Shown piece by piece: positions 1 to 6,257 of a stretch of DNA of 9,521 nt. The stretch comes from JAPXSY01 sp034003585. GTDB taxonomy: Bacteria; Verrucomicrobiota; Kiritimatiellia; RFP12; UBA1067. The notes under the pieces were generated by a model, which searched no databases, was not told the DNA's origin, and saw nothing but the letters and a program-made list of their open reading frames with translations. The DNA is taken from assembly GCA_034003585.1 (NCBI GenBank), contig JAVEYH010000127.1:1-9521 (forward strand), read 5' to 3'. Every line of letters begins with the position of its first letter. Within the stretch, counting starts at the first letter, position 1. A program made the translations under genes and the position numbers.

Positions 1-76
1 CGCCCGCGGACTCGGCCCGCTCCGCCTCCCGCAGGGCCAGGCGCATGAAATGTGCGTGGAAATCGGGCGACAACAT
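1..76 (-). CDS. tadA: TadA-like tRNA-specific adenosine deaminase, N-terminal fragment
   Basis: Reading the minus strand from the ATG at 76-74 gives 25 residues before the window edge: MLSPDFHAHFMRLALREAER followed by AESAG. The pattern FMRLALREAERA..AG matches the start of bacterial tRNA adenosine deaminases, which continue into EVPVGAV and the zinc-binding HAE motif; those parts lie outside the window. TadA converts adenosine 34 of tRNA-Arg(ACG) to inosine in the cytoplasm. The reading frame upstream of 76 has no other ATG, and an internal ATG at 46 would remove the conserved helix start, so 76 is preferred. No Shine-Dalgarno sequence precedes it. A guanine or cytosine deaminase of the same fold is possible, but the helix wording fits TadA best. 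Only the first helix is visible, so the family call is an inference from a short stretch. Confidence 0.72.
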   Translation of the reverse strand, partial: MLSPDFHAHFMRLALREAERAESAG

Positions 77-84
77 GACCGGGA

Positions 85-112
85 TTGTAGGCGGGCGGGG
101 ACGGGAAGTAAA
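85..112 (-). promoter_or_regulatory. Candidate promoter of the TadA-like gene
   Basis: On the minus strand TTTACT (112-107) lies 16 nt before TACAAT (90-85), a reasonable sigma-70-type pair. The predicted transcription start falls around 78, within a few bases of the ATG at 76. The mRNA would then be leaderless or nearly so, which agrees with the absence of a Shine-Dalgarno site. This is pattern reading only. Confidence 0.35.
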
Positions 113-148
113 GGGAGCAGCAATTCTAATTTTGCAAAGAGGCACAGT

Positions 149-234
149 CGAAATCGCGATCGCTATCGGGATCGCTATCGAATCCCAGAGTATTTCAACG
201 ATTTCGGTCCCGACAGCGATCGCGATGTCGGGGA
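149..234. repeat. Two blocks of phased CGNNNN hexamers with an embedded inverted repeat
   Basis: A CG dinucleotide recurs every 6 bp at 149, 155, 161, 167, 173 and 179, mostly as ATCGNN units, with GATCGCTATCG repeated exactly at 158-168 and 170-180. After 14 unrelated bases the period resumes at 199, 205, 211, 217, 223 and 229. The second block also contains a 7-bp inverted repeat, CCCGACA at 209-215 and TGTCGGG at 226-232, around the palindrome GCGATCGC (216-223). The arrays sit between the divergent starts of the TadA-like gene and the sugar transferase. Their function is unknown; they do not look coding. Confidence 0.7.
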
Positions 235-237
235 AAA

Positions 238-246
238 TGCCATAAT
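238..246 (+). promoter_or_regulatory. Candidate extended -10 promoter for the sugar transferase
   Basis: TGCCATAAT at 238-246 reads as an extended -10 element (TG, one base, then CATAAT, five of six matches to TATAAT). No convincing -35 lies 16-18 bp upstream, as is usual for extended -10 promoters. The predicted start is near 253, just downstream of the hexamer arrays and ahead of the sugar transferase. Confidence 0.35.
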
Positions 247-318
247 GAGAATTGCTGAAAGGCGGGCTTTCCGCTCTTGATGCCGCAGCGCCGAAAAGGG
301 ATAATCCGTGGCATTGGG

Positions 319-1137
319 ATGACGCGCATGTACACACAGACGGGGGAAGCCGGGGCCGCCGAGCTGCTGGCGTTTGTCGCGGCGGCGGTCCGCGAGGGCG
401 CGGAGGCGGCCGTGGCGCCGGAGCAGGTGCCGGCGCTGGCACGCTATGCGGGCTGCCGGCCCAACGGCCGCGGGGTCGCGGCGGGACGGTATGTGTTCCG
501 CGCTCCCCGCCCGCCGGCGGCCGCGTACGCCGCCGCCGAACGGGTGCTTGCCGGGATACTGCTGGCCGCGCTCCTGCCGCTGTTGGGGCTGATCGCGCTT
601 TTGATCCTCGTCACGGACGGCCCGCCGGTTCTGTTCCGGCAGATTCGTTTCGGTGAGAACGGGCGTCCGTTCGGATTCCTGAAATTCCGCACCATGCGCC
701 GCGCCTCTGAACGGCTGCACGCCCGCCTGCAGCGCAGGCAAGCCGTGCCGGGACGCCTGTTCAAGCTGGAGAACGATCCGCGCGTGACCCGCTTCGGCGC
801 GTTGCTGCGGAACACGTTTCTGGATGAGTGCCCGCAGCTCCTGCATGTGGTGCGGGGCGAGATGCGGCTGGTCGGGCCGCGCCCCCTGCCGCAGAGCGAC
901 CAACACCATTACACGCGTCCGGAGCATGCCTTGCGGCTCCGGGGCCGCCCCGGCATGACGGGGTTGTGGCAGGTGGCGGGCCGCAACCGCCGGACGTTTG
1001 ACGAGATGTGCCTGCTGGACCTCTATTACCTCGGCAACGGTTCGGCAACGCTGGACCTGTGGGTACTAGGACGCACGCTCGTTCTGCTGGCGCAGCAGAT
1101 AGGCTTGGGCGGCAAATCCCAGCAGTCCGGCGAGTAG
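319..1137 (+). CDS. Polyprenyl-phosphate sugar-1-phosphate transferase (bacterial sugar transferase, PF02397)
   Basis: The 272-residue product is a short monotopic phosphoglycosyl transferase, the kind that starts an exopolysaccharide, capsule or O-glycan by moving a sugar phosphate from a nucleotide sugar to a polyprenyl phosphate at the inner membrane. Visible motifs in order: a hydrophobic membrane segment at about residues 75-99; FRQIRFGENGRPFGFLKFRT (106-125); NDPRVTRFG (152-160); the catalytic Asp-Glu pair D169-E170 in FLDECPQL; GEMRLVGPRP (180-189); GMTGLWQVAGRN (about 212-223). It lacks the four-helix N-terminal half of WcaJ-type enzymes but has about 70 extra, poorly conserved residues before the membrane segment. 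The start is unsettled. ATG 319 or 328 is favoured because codons 280-318 are atypical (CGA, AAA, GGG, ATA), but TTG 277 or ATG 280 is possible. No other glycan genes are nearby, so the sugar and product are unknown. The 3' end overlaps the convergent membrane-protein gene by 72 bp. Confidence 0.93.
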   Translation: MTRMYTQTGEAGAAELLAFVAAAVREGAEAAVAPEQVPALARYAGCRPNGRGVAAGRYVFRAPRPPAAAYAAAERVLAGILLAALLPLLGLIALLILVTDGPPVLFRQIRFGENGRPFGFLKFRTMRRASERLHARLQRRQAVPGRLFKLENDPRVTRFGALLRNTFLDECPQLLHVVRGEMRLVGPRPLPQSDQHHYTRPEHALRLRGRPGMTGLWQVAGRNRRTFDEMCLLDLYYLGNGSATLDLWVLGRTLVLLAQQIGLGGKSQQSGE

Positions 1138-1695
1138 TTCCGCCTGGTCAAGGAGGCAGGCGGCGACCATGCCCGCTGCCAGCAGGGCCCAGACCGGAGG
1201 CGGGGGCCAGGCGTAAAACGGCGCGAGCCGGACGCGCACCCGGCCGCCGCCCGCGGGGGTCAGGCGCAACGTCACGCAGCGCGTGTGGGGCAGATTCAGC
1301 GGCACCGGGTGATCCGGGATCCAGACGCCGGGTTGTTTCAGCGGAACATGCCGCAGATCGCGGATCAGATCGAGATCCCCGTCACGGTTCAGGCCGAGCC
1401 GCAGACGCGGGCGGTCCGCCTCGCGGCGGGCCTGGATGCGCAGGCGGGCCGGGCGGTGGGTGTCGCGCACGCGCCCCAAGGCTTCGCGGATTCCCTCCCG
1501 CAGCGTGCCGCTGTCCGGCTCCAGCGGGTCCAGGGTCACGGTGACGTGGTTGGCGCGGGGCACGCCGCGATCCGCGCGCAACAGCCAAGTGGCGAGCGCG
1601 GCCGAAACGGCCGCGGCCCCGAACGCCGCGGGCGCGGCGCCCGCCGCGCCGCCCGCGGCCGCCACGGCAAGCAGCAGGGCAAGGCACGAAATCAT
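1066..1695 (-). CDS. Uncharacterised membrane protein, helices at both ends
   Basis: I do not recognise the family. The 209-residue product has a long Ala/Leu-rich hydrophobic N-terminus (residues 1-40, probably a helical hairpin) and a soluble, Arg- and Pro-rich middle (about 41-165) with alternating beta-like stretches such as VTVTLDPLEP and RVRVRLAPFY. A second hydrophobic region follows at about 169-202, then the basic-polar tail RQQNERAS. This layout suggests an inner-membrane protein with one soluble domain. It is preferred over the plus-strand frames because those lack any membrane or domain logic and because it fills an otherwise empty 550-bp stretch. The ATG at 1695-1693 has no Shine-Dalgarno site. 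The last 24 codons lie antisense to the end of the sugar transferase. The pairing might hint at a role near the envelope, but that is speculation. Confidence 0.68.
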   Translation of the reverse strand: MISCLALLLAVAAAGGAAGAAPAAFGAAAVSAALATWLLRADRGVPRANHVTVTLDPLEPDSGTLREGIREALGRVRDTHRPARLRIQARREADRPRLRLGLNRDGDLDLIRDLRHVPLKQPGVWIPDHPVPLNLPHTRCVTLRLTPAGGGRVRVRLAPFYAWPPPPVWALLAAGMVAACLLDQAELLAGLLGFAAQAYLLRQQNERAS

Positions 1696-1700
1696 GCCAC

Positions 1701-1729
1701 ACCATAATCCGCGGCACGCCTCCGGGCAA
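1701..1729 (-). promoter_or_regulatory. Candidate promoter of the membrane-protein gene
   Basis: On the minus strand TTGCCC (1729-1724) is followed after 17 nt by TATGGT (1706-1701). The predicted start is at or next to the ATG (1695), implying a leaderless message like that proposed for the TadA-like gene. Both hexamers are imperfect. Confidence 0.3.
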
Positions 1730-1742
1730 GCCGAAAAGGCTG

Positions 1743-1762
1743 CGGTTCCGTTCCCGTTTCCG
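1743..1762. repeat. Short phased hexamer array, TTCCG type
   Basis: CG dinucleotides fall at 1743, 1749, 1755 and 1761, giving the units GTTCCG, TTCCCG and TTTCCG. The 6-bp phase and the position in a divergent intergenic spacer match the larger arrays at 149-234, although the bases between the CGs differ. The following 1771-1795 stretch is T-rich and may hold the promoter of the PHP gene (TATTCT at 1781-1786, no clear -35). Confidence 0.5.
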
Positions 1763-1812
1763 CTCTACGGCATTTTCTGTTATTCTTTTTCTTTTCGCGA
1801 AAGGAAACGCTT

Positions 1813-3159
1813 ATGCACACGATTCAGATTCCCGAGGCGCTGAATGATTTTGACGCCGGTATCCGGCGCGATGCGCTCCGGAAGGCGTGCCGGGGGGCGC
1901 GGTTCCCGGAACCCGGCGCGAACTTCAACATGCACTGTCACTCGTTCTTCTCTTACAACGCCGAGGGGTGGTCGCCTTCCAGTGTGGCGTACGTCTGCCG
2001 CGTCCAAGGTCTGTGCGCCGCGGGGCTCTGCGATTTTGATGTGCTGGACGGCTTGGAGGAATTCACGGAGGCGGGCTTGCGCCTGGGCCTGCGCACGGCG
2101 GTGCATCTGGAGACCCGCGCCTATGTGCCCGAATTCGCGGAGGCGGAGATCAGCTCGCCCGGTGAGCCGGGCGTCACGTACATCATGGGGTGCGGGTTCA
2201 CCCGGTTGCCCGATCCGGAGACCGCGCAGGCCCGGACCCTGGCCCGGTTGCGCGACGGGGCGCGGGAGCGCAATCTGGCGCTCCTCGGCCGGGTCAACGC
2301 CGCGCTGCCCGCCATCGCGATCGATTACGGGCGCGACGTGCTGCCCCTCACGCCCATGGGCGTGGCCACGGAGCGGCACATCGTGCGCGCCTACTGCGCC
2401 CGCTCCCGCACGGTGATGCCGGACCCGGCGGAGCGGGCGGCGTTCTGGTCGCCGGTGCTGAAGTGCGGCACGGAGGCGTTCGCGGCACTCGGCGCGGATG
2501 TGCCGAAGATGGAGGATCTGGTGCGCAACGCGTTGGCGAAACGCGGCGGCCTCGGGTATATCCAGCCCACCGCGCAAACCTTCCCGCTGGCGGACGATTT
2601 CATCCGCTGGGTGCTGGCCTGCCATGCGATCCCCACGGTGGCCTGGCTGGACGGGACCAGCGGCGGCGAGGCGGATTGCGAGCGGCTGCTGGAGCGGATG
2701 ACCGCGAAAGGGTGCGCGGCGCTCAACATCATTCCCGACCGTAACTGGAATCTCGCGAAACCGGACGAGGCGGCCCTGAAACGCGCGAAGCTGGACGAGA
2801 TGGTGAACGCCGCCATCCGGCGCGACCTGCCGATCAACATCGGCACGGAGATGAACAAGGGCGGCCTGCCGTTCACGGATGATCTGGCCGGACCGGTGCT
2901 GGGCCGGTACGCGGCGGCGTTTACGCAGGGCATGCGTGTCATGGTGGGGCACGCCGTGCTCGGCCGCTATGCGGATGCGCCCTATGTCGGCGAACGCGCG
3001 CGGACGGAGTTCGCGGACCTGAAACGGCGCAACGCGTTTTACGCGGCGGTCGGCGCCCTGCCCGCCCTTTCGCTCTCCCAGGCCGAGGCCCTGTCGGCCG
3101 CGGGGCCGGACAAGGCGTTCGCGATGCTGGCCGATGCGGCGGCGAAAAAGGGAAGGTAA
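1813..3159 (+). CDS. PHP-fold metal-dependent hydrolase-like protein
   Basis: The 448-residue cytoplasmic protein has PHP-superfamily metal motifs. They are HCH at H41-C42-H43 within NMHCHSFFSYN (the usual HxHSxxS), DFD at 74-76 where classic members have DHD, and the Glu of VHLETRAYVPE (E100). Further candidate ligands are H189 in TERHIVRAY, E346 in NIGTEMNKGG and H380 in MVGHAV. PHP proteins include histidinol phosphatases, the polymerase PHP domain and trinucleotide phosphoesterases. At about 450 residues, and with the GTEMN motif, this belongs to an uncharacterised branch that I associate with PVC bacteria. No signal peptide is present, so it should be cytoplasmic; the substrate is unknown. 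AAGGA at 1801-1805 gives a well-spaced ribosome site for ATG 1813. Its neighbours are unrelated genes on the opposite strand, and it ends 27 bp from the stop of the convergent Sel1 gene. Confidence 0.88.
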   Translation: MHTIQIPEALNDFDAGIRRDALRKACRGARFPEPGANFNMHCHSFFSYNAEGWSPSSVAYVCRVQGLCAAGLCDFDVLDGLEEFTEAGLRLGLRTAVHLETRAYVPEFAEAEISSPGEPGVTYIMGCGFTRLPDPETAQARTLARLRDGARERNLALLGRVNAALPAIAIDYGRDVLPLTPMGVATERHIVRAYCARSRTVMPDPAERAAFWSPVLKCGTEAFAALGADVPKMEDLVRNALAKRGGLGYIQPTAQTFPLADDFIRWVLACHAIPTVAWLDGTSGGEADCERLLERMTAKGCAALNIIPDRNWNLAKPDEAALKRAKLDEMVNAAIRRDLPINIGTEMNKGGLPFTDDLAGPVLGRYAAAFTQGMRVMVGHAVLGRYADAPYVGERARTEFADLKRRNAFYAAVGALPALSLSQAEALSAAGPDKAFAMLADAAAKKGR

Positions 3160-3186
3160 GGATGCGGCGGTTCGTCTGCGCGCGGG

Positions 3187-4296
3187 TCAGGGCGCCGGAT
3201 CCGGCGCGGCCGGTGCGCCGGGCTCGCGCTCGCGCATCCGGTTGACCGCAGGCGGAAATCCCTGAGCGGCCGCTTTGCCGATCCAGACCGCGGCCTCGTC
3301 CGCGTCCGGGGCCGTTCCCTGGCCCGCCTCCAGCATCAGGCCCAGCCGGAATTGCGAACTTGCGTGTCCCTGCCCCGCGGCTTTCCGGAACCACGCCAGC
3401 GCTTCGGCGTAATCCTGCGCCACGCCGATGCCCTTGTAATACGCCGCACCGAGATTGCTCTGGCCGTCGGCATGCCCGCGTTCGGCGGATTTGCGGAACC
3501 AGCCCAACGCCTGTCCCTCGTCCTGTTTCATGCCCTCGCCGCGGCTGGCCATCACACCGAGGTTGGACATCGCCAGGGGGTCATTCCGGGTTGCGGCCGC
3601 CTCAAACAGGCGGCGGGCGTCATCGAACGACTGCGGCACGCCTTTGCCGCGGTAATACGCGATGCCGAGTTGCGTTTGCGCCTCCGGATTCCCCTGTCCG
3701 GCGGCCTTGCGGTACCAGCGTACGCTTTCGGTGTCATTCTGCGCGACCACAAGCCCCTTTTGGTACATCCGCCCCAGCGCCGTCTGTGAGGCCACATCAC
3801 CCTGTCCGGCCGCGCGTTTCAGCCAAACCACGCCGGCCTCGGGGTCATGCGCCGAACTCGTTTGCGACAAGAGCAGGGCGCCCAGACTGGATTGCGACGC
3901 CGCATGACCCTGCGCCGCCGCCTTTTCCAGCCAGACGGCGGCCTCGCGATCGTCAGCGCTCACGCCGGGCACGCCTTTCAGAAAAAGCAGGCCGAGCGCG
4001 GCCTGGGCTTTGAGATACCCGTTTTCGCCAGCACGCTTCAGCCAGACGAGACCGGCTTCCGCATCGCGCGGCATGCCTTCGCCGTAGAGCAGGGAGAAGC
4101 CCAGCATGTATTGCGAAGCGGGGTCGCCGGACTCCGCCTTTTCCCGGAGGGCTTGCGTGGGACCGGACGGTGCGGCGCGCCACGGCAGGGGGAGTGCGGG
4201 CCATTCGAAAGACGGCGTCCGGATGGCGGAACAGCCTCCGGCGAACAGTGCGGCCCCTAGCGCCAGCGCGGCGCCCGCCCGACTCGGCATCCTCAT
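3187..4296 (-). CDS. Sel1-repeat (TPR-like) lipoprotein
   Basis: The 369-residue product begins MRMPSRAGAALALGAALFAG followed by GC, a signal peptide with a lipobox (FAGGC, Cys about residue 22), so it is probably lipid-anchored in the envelope. After a Pro-rich linker there are eight Sel1-like repeats of about 36 residues, each with the pattern SQxxLGxxYxxGxGVxxDxxEAxxWxxKAAxQGxxx. The third repeat has a divergent loop (SQTSSAHDPEA) and the fifth a degenerate second helix. A Pro/Ala-rich tail ends the protein. Sel1 repeats form a solenoid for protein-protein contact and in bacteria often serve as envelope scaffolds or signalling partners; the partner here is unknown. The start at 4296 is chosen because of the signal peptide and the purine-rich GGGAGGGAG site (4303-4311). 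The same frame stays open to 4842, but that part is antisense overlap. It lies 56 bp downstream of the FAD oxidoreductase, probably in one transcript. Confidence 0.93.
   Translation of the reverse strand: MRMPSRAGAALALGAALFAGGCSAIRTPSFEWPALPLPWRAAPSGPTQALREKAESGDPASQYMLGFSLLYGEGMPRDAEAGLVWLKRAGENGYLKAQAALGLLFLKGVPGVSADDREAAVWLEKAAAQGHAASQSSLGALLLSQTSSAHDPEAGVVWLKRAAGQGDVASQTALGRMYQKGLVVAQNDTESVRWYRKAAGQGNPEAQTQLGIAYYRGKGVPQSFDDARRLFEAAATRNDPLAMSNLGVMASRGEGMKQDEGQALGWFRKSAERGHADGQSNLGAAYYKGIGVAQDYAEALAWFRKAAGQGHASSQFRLGLMLEAGQGTAPDADEAAVWIGKAAAQGFPPAVNRMREREPGAPAAPDPAP
3192..3207. repeat. Perfect 16-bp GC palindrome at the convergent gene ends
   Basis: GCGCCGGATCCGGCGC at 3192-3207 is a perfect palindrome inside the last codons of the Sel1 gene, 33 bp past the end of the PHP gene. 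It could stall transcription entering from either side, but it has almost no loop and no T-tract, so a terminator role is only a suggestion. Confidence 0.35.
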
Positions 4297-4352
4297 GTTC
4301 TGCTCCCTCCCCTTTTTGTCTTGGGCAATCCCTTCGCGCCGCCCCCTTCGCC

Positions 4353-6005
4353 TCAGAACCGTTGCCCGTCCGCAAGCAGGCGCGCGCGCAACCGCCCGCG
4401 ATCGATCGCCTGCACGCCGCACCCCTCGTCGATGGCTTGTGCGGCGGCCGTCGCCGCGCTTTGTCCCAGAATCATGAAGACCGGCTCCATGCGGATCGAT
4501 CCGAAGGCGATGTGCGAACTCGACACGCAGACCGGCACCAGCAGGTTCGTACACTCGGCCGCCTTGGGAAGGATCGCCCCGTACGCTATCCTGTACGGGC
4601 CCCGGGTCCTGACCCCGATGTCGCCCTCGTTCTGCACATGGCCTTCCGCCGTGATGTAGCGCTGGCAGTTGTGCGAGTCGAGCGTGTAGGAGCCCATGCC
4701 GACCGGATCGTTCACCCGCGTCTTGTTCAGGGTGTCGTGCTCGGTCATCACGTGCTCGCCGATCATGCGTCGCGCTTCGCGCACATAAATCTGATGCGGC
4801 CAGTGCCCGTTGTCGGTGAACTCGTCGCCCGCCAGCCCCCACCGCGCCATTTTCCCGCGGATGTCGGCCGGCACGCGCGGATCGTTCGCCACGAAATAGT
4901 ACAGCCCCTTCTGATAGCGCTCATGCGCCCGGATGATCTCGCGCCGCCGCGCGTACGAGGCATCGGGATAATCGTAGTTCATGCCGATAAAGTCCGAGCT
5001 GAACGCGCCGTGGTTGTTGGTGTCGGTTTTGAGGTTGGGGAGCAGGTCGAACTTCTCGAAGAAGTCCTTGCGTCCGGTCAGCAGATCGCGCAGCAGCAAT
5101 TCATAATCGGCCGCGTCGTACCCGTCCGGCTTCGGGAAGGGCACGCGGTTGGGCGCGTGGCGCGTCAGGCAGGTGCGGAAGCAGTAGGCCTGCACGCGGC
5201 GGTCCCCGTCGCCGGTCTTGCCCGGCGGCTCCGCGGAAACATAGGGCAGCACGCCGCTGGACGGATCGCCCGGAATCTTGTACGGCGAAACCGGCATCAT
5301 GAAATAGTGCTTGTGATGGTTATACGCCTCAAGCTGGATGCCGTTCCAGGTCTCGCCGTACACGGCGTTCGCTTCGCGGCCCACGTGATAGGAGACACCG
5401 GCCGCCGCCATCAGGTCGCCCTCGTACGTGGCGTCAAGGAACATCCGTGCCTCGAACCGCCGGCCGCTGCGCATCGTGATCGCGACGATGCGCCCGTCAC
5501 GCTTCTCCACGCCGTGTTCGCGGTCGAGCCATTCGTCACGGTAGACGGGAACGCGGTGCTCGCCGATCCAGGCATCGAAGACCGCCTCCGCCACGTGCGG
5601 CTCGAACGTCCACATGGTGCGCTCGCTCTCCACGCGCGACCGGCGGCCCTGCCCCTCGTTCTGAAACGCATCCGGCCGCTGCCAGCGCCAGGCGCGCGCG
5701 TCGCTGTAGTGCCGGTAGACGCGCCCGTAAAACTCCCGCGCCAGCCCGCCGATCGCCCGCGTGTTGCCGGAGTCGGTATAGCCGAGCCCGCCCGCGGAGA
5801 GCCCGCCCAAGTGGCGGTCCGGCCCGGCCAGGATCACGGATTTGCCCAGTTTCGCGGCCTGCACAGCCGCTACGACACCCGAAGCGGTCCCGCCGTACAC
5901 GACCACGTCCGTCACCTGCGTCCGCGGGGGAACGAGGCGGCAGCCCGCCAGCGCCGCCATGCCTGCCGTTCCGACAAAGCCGCGTCGCGTCACTCTTTTT
6001 TCCAT
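4353..6005 (-). CDS. Tat-exported FAD-dependent oxidoreductase (PF12831 family, 'xanthan lyase'-like)
   Basis: The 550-residue protein starts with a twin-arginine signal (TRRGFVG, Arg7-Arg8) leading to LAGC with Cys22, so it is probably exported folded and possibly lipid-anchored. Next comes the dinucleotide-binding strand DVVVYGGTASGVVAAVQAAK (about 33-52), a GGTASG variant of GxGxxG, ending in the HLGGLSAGGLGYTD loop (about 65-78). Family motifs follow: LDATYEGDLMAAAGV (190-204), YVREARRMIGEHVMTEHD (about 407-424), SYTLDSHNCQ and CTNLLVPVCVSSSHIAFG with MILGQSAATAAAQAI. Genes of this family are often annotated as xanthan lyase or general FAD oxidoreductases; the real substrate is not known, and sugar or polysaccharide oxidation is a guess from family context. 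AAGGGA (6012-6017) is a good ribosome site for ATG 6005. The protein is full length by family standards. It is first in a probable two-gene unit with the Sel1 lipoprotein. Confidence 0.93.
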   Translation of the reverse strand: MEKRVTRRGFVGTAGMAALAGCRLVPPRTQVTDVVVYGGTASGVVAAVQAAKLGKSVILAGPDRHLGGLSAGGLGYTDSGNTRAIGGLAREFYGRVYRHYSDARAWRWQRPDAFQNEGQGRRSRVESERTMWTFEPHVAEAVFDAWIGEHRVPVYRDEWLDREHGVEKRDGRIVAITMRSGRRFEARMFLDATYEGDLMAAAGVSYHVGREANAVYGETWNGIQLEAYNHHKHYFMMPVSPYKIPGDPSSGVLPYVSAEPPGKTGDGDRRVQAYCFRTCLTRHAPNRVPFPKPDGYDAADYELLLRDLLTGRKDFFEKFDLLPNLKTDTNNHGAFSSDFIGMNYDYPDASYARRREIIRAHERYQKGLYYFVANDPRVPADIRGKMARWGLAGDEFTDNGHWPHQIYVREARRMIGEHVMTEHDTLNKTRVNDPVGMGSYTLDSHNCQRYITAEGHVQNEGDIGVRTRGPYRIAYGAILPKAAECTNLLVPVCVSSSHIAFGSIRMEPVFMILGQSAATAAAQAIDEGCGVQAIDRGRLRARLLADGQRF

Positions 6006-6056
6006 CTGCGTTCCCTTTCGTGCAGGACCGGTTTGTCATGTCCATCCCGTACGACC

Positions 6057-6086
6057 AGTGTAAAGAAAACGGTTTGCCAGCGTCAA
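6057..6086 (-). promoter_or_regulatory. Candidate promoter of the FAD oxidoreductase-Sel1 unit
   Basis: On the minus strand TTGACG (6086-6081, five of six consensus) is followed after 18 nt by TACACT (6062-6057). The transcription start would be near 6049, leaving a leader of about 44 nt with a good ribosome site. It faces away from the promoter at 6135-6162. Confidence 0.5.
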
Positions 6087-6134
6087 CCGCGATTCCCTGT
6101 TTGCGCTTCGCCGCAGGGGCGCGCCGTTTCAGGA

Positions 6135-6162
6135 TTGACACGGATCGTTCACGCTTCATAAT
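6135..6162 (+). promoter_or_regulatory. Strong candidate promoter of the beta-helix gene
   Basis: A perfect -35 TTGACA (6135-6140) is followed after 16 nt by CATAAT (6157-6162), five of six matches. Transcription would start near 6169, giving a leader of about 107 nt. A second possible element, TG-G-TAGAAT at 6214-6222 (extended -10), lies inside that leader. This is the best promoter match in the window. Confidence 0.6.
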
Positions 6163-6182
6163 AAGAGGAATTAAACATCTCG

Positions 6183-6257
6183 ATGTCTCGCCGCGGAAAA
6201 GTGCGGGATGGGATGGTAGAATCGTTGTGGGTGATCGGGGTACGGTATGCCTCATGA
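6183..6257 (+). CDS. Possible 24-codon leader ORF
   Basis: Inside the predicted leader, ATG 6183 opens a 24-codon frame (MSRRGKVRDGMVESLWVIGV then RYAS) that stops with TGA 6255-6257, just before the GGAAGGAG site of the next gene. The only upstream GAGGA (6165-6169) is about 13 nt away, rather far for a ribosome site. It may be chance; if translated it could couple or attenuate expression of the beta-helix gene. Confidence 0.2.
   Translation: MSRRGKVRDGMVESLWVIGVRYAS

Noticed and set aside
216..223. GCGATCGC as a cyanobacterial HIP1-type iterated palindrome
   Set aside because: Only one full copy occurs in the hexamer array and it is explained by the CG-phased period; the gene content does not suggest a cyanobacterium.
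149..234. CRISPR array
   Set aside because: The units are 6 bp with no long identical repeat or spacer structure, and no cas genes are nearby.
175..927. 250-codon minus-strand frame opposite the sugar transferase
   Set aside because: The plus strand encodes all PF02397 motifs; this frame is its complement.
1780..2952. 390-codon minus-strand open frame opposite the PHP gene
   Set aside because: The Arg/His/Gln-rich translation has no recognisable motif, while the plus strand carries intact PHP metal motifs and a good ribosome site.
4297..4842. N-terminal extension of the Sel1 frame up to 4842
   Set aside because: It would bypass the lipoprotein signal peptide and overlap the FAD oxidoreductase gene in another frame; the start at 4296 has both a signal peptide and a ribosome site.
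4170..6161. 663-codon plus-strand open frame opposite the FAD oxidoreductase and Sel1 genes
   Set aside because: It is antisense to two well-supported genes with clear family motifs; the translation is His/Arg/Val-rich with no domain logic, as expected from high-GC shadow frames.
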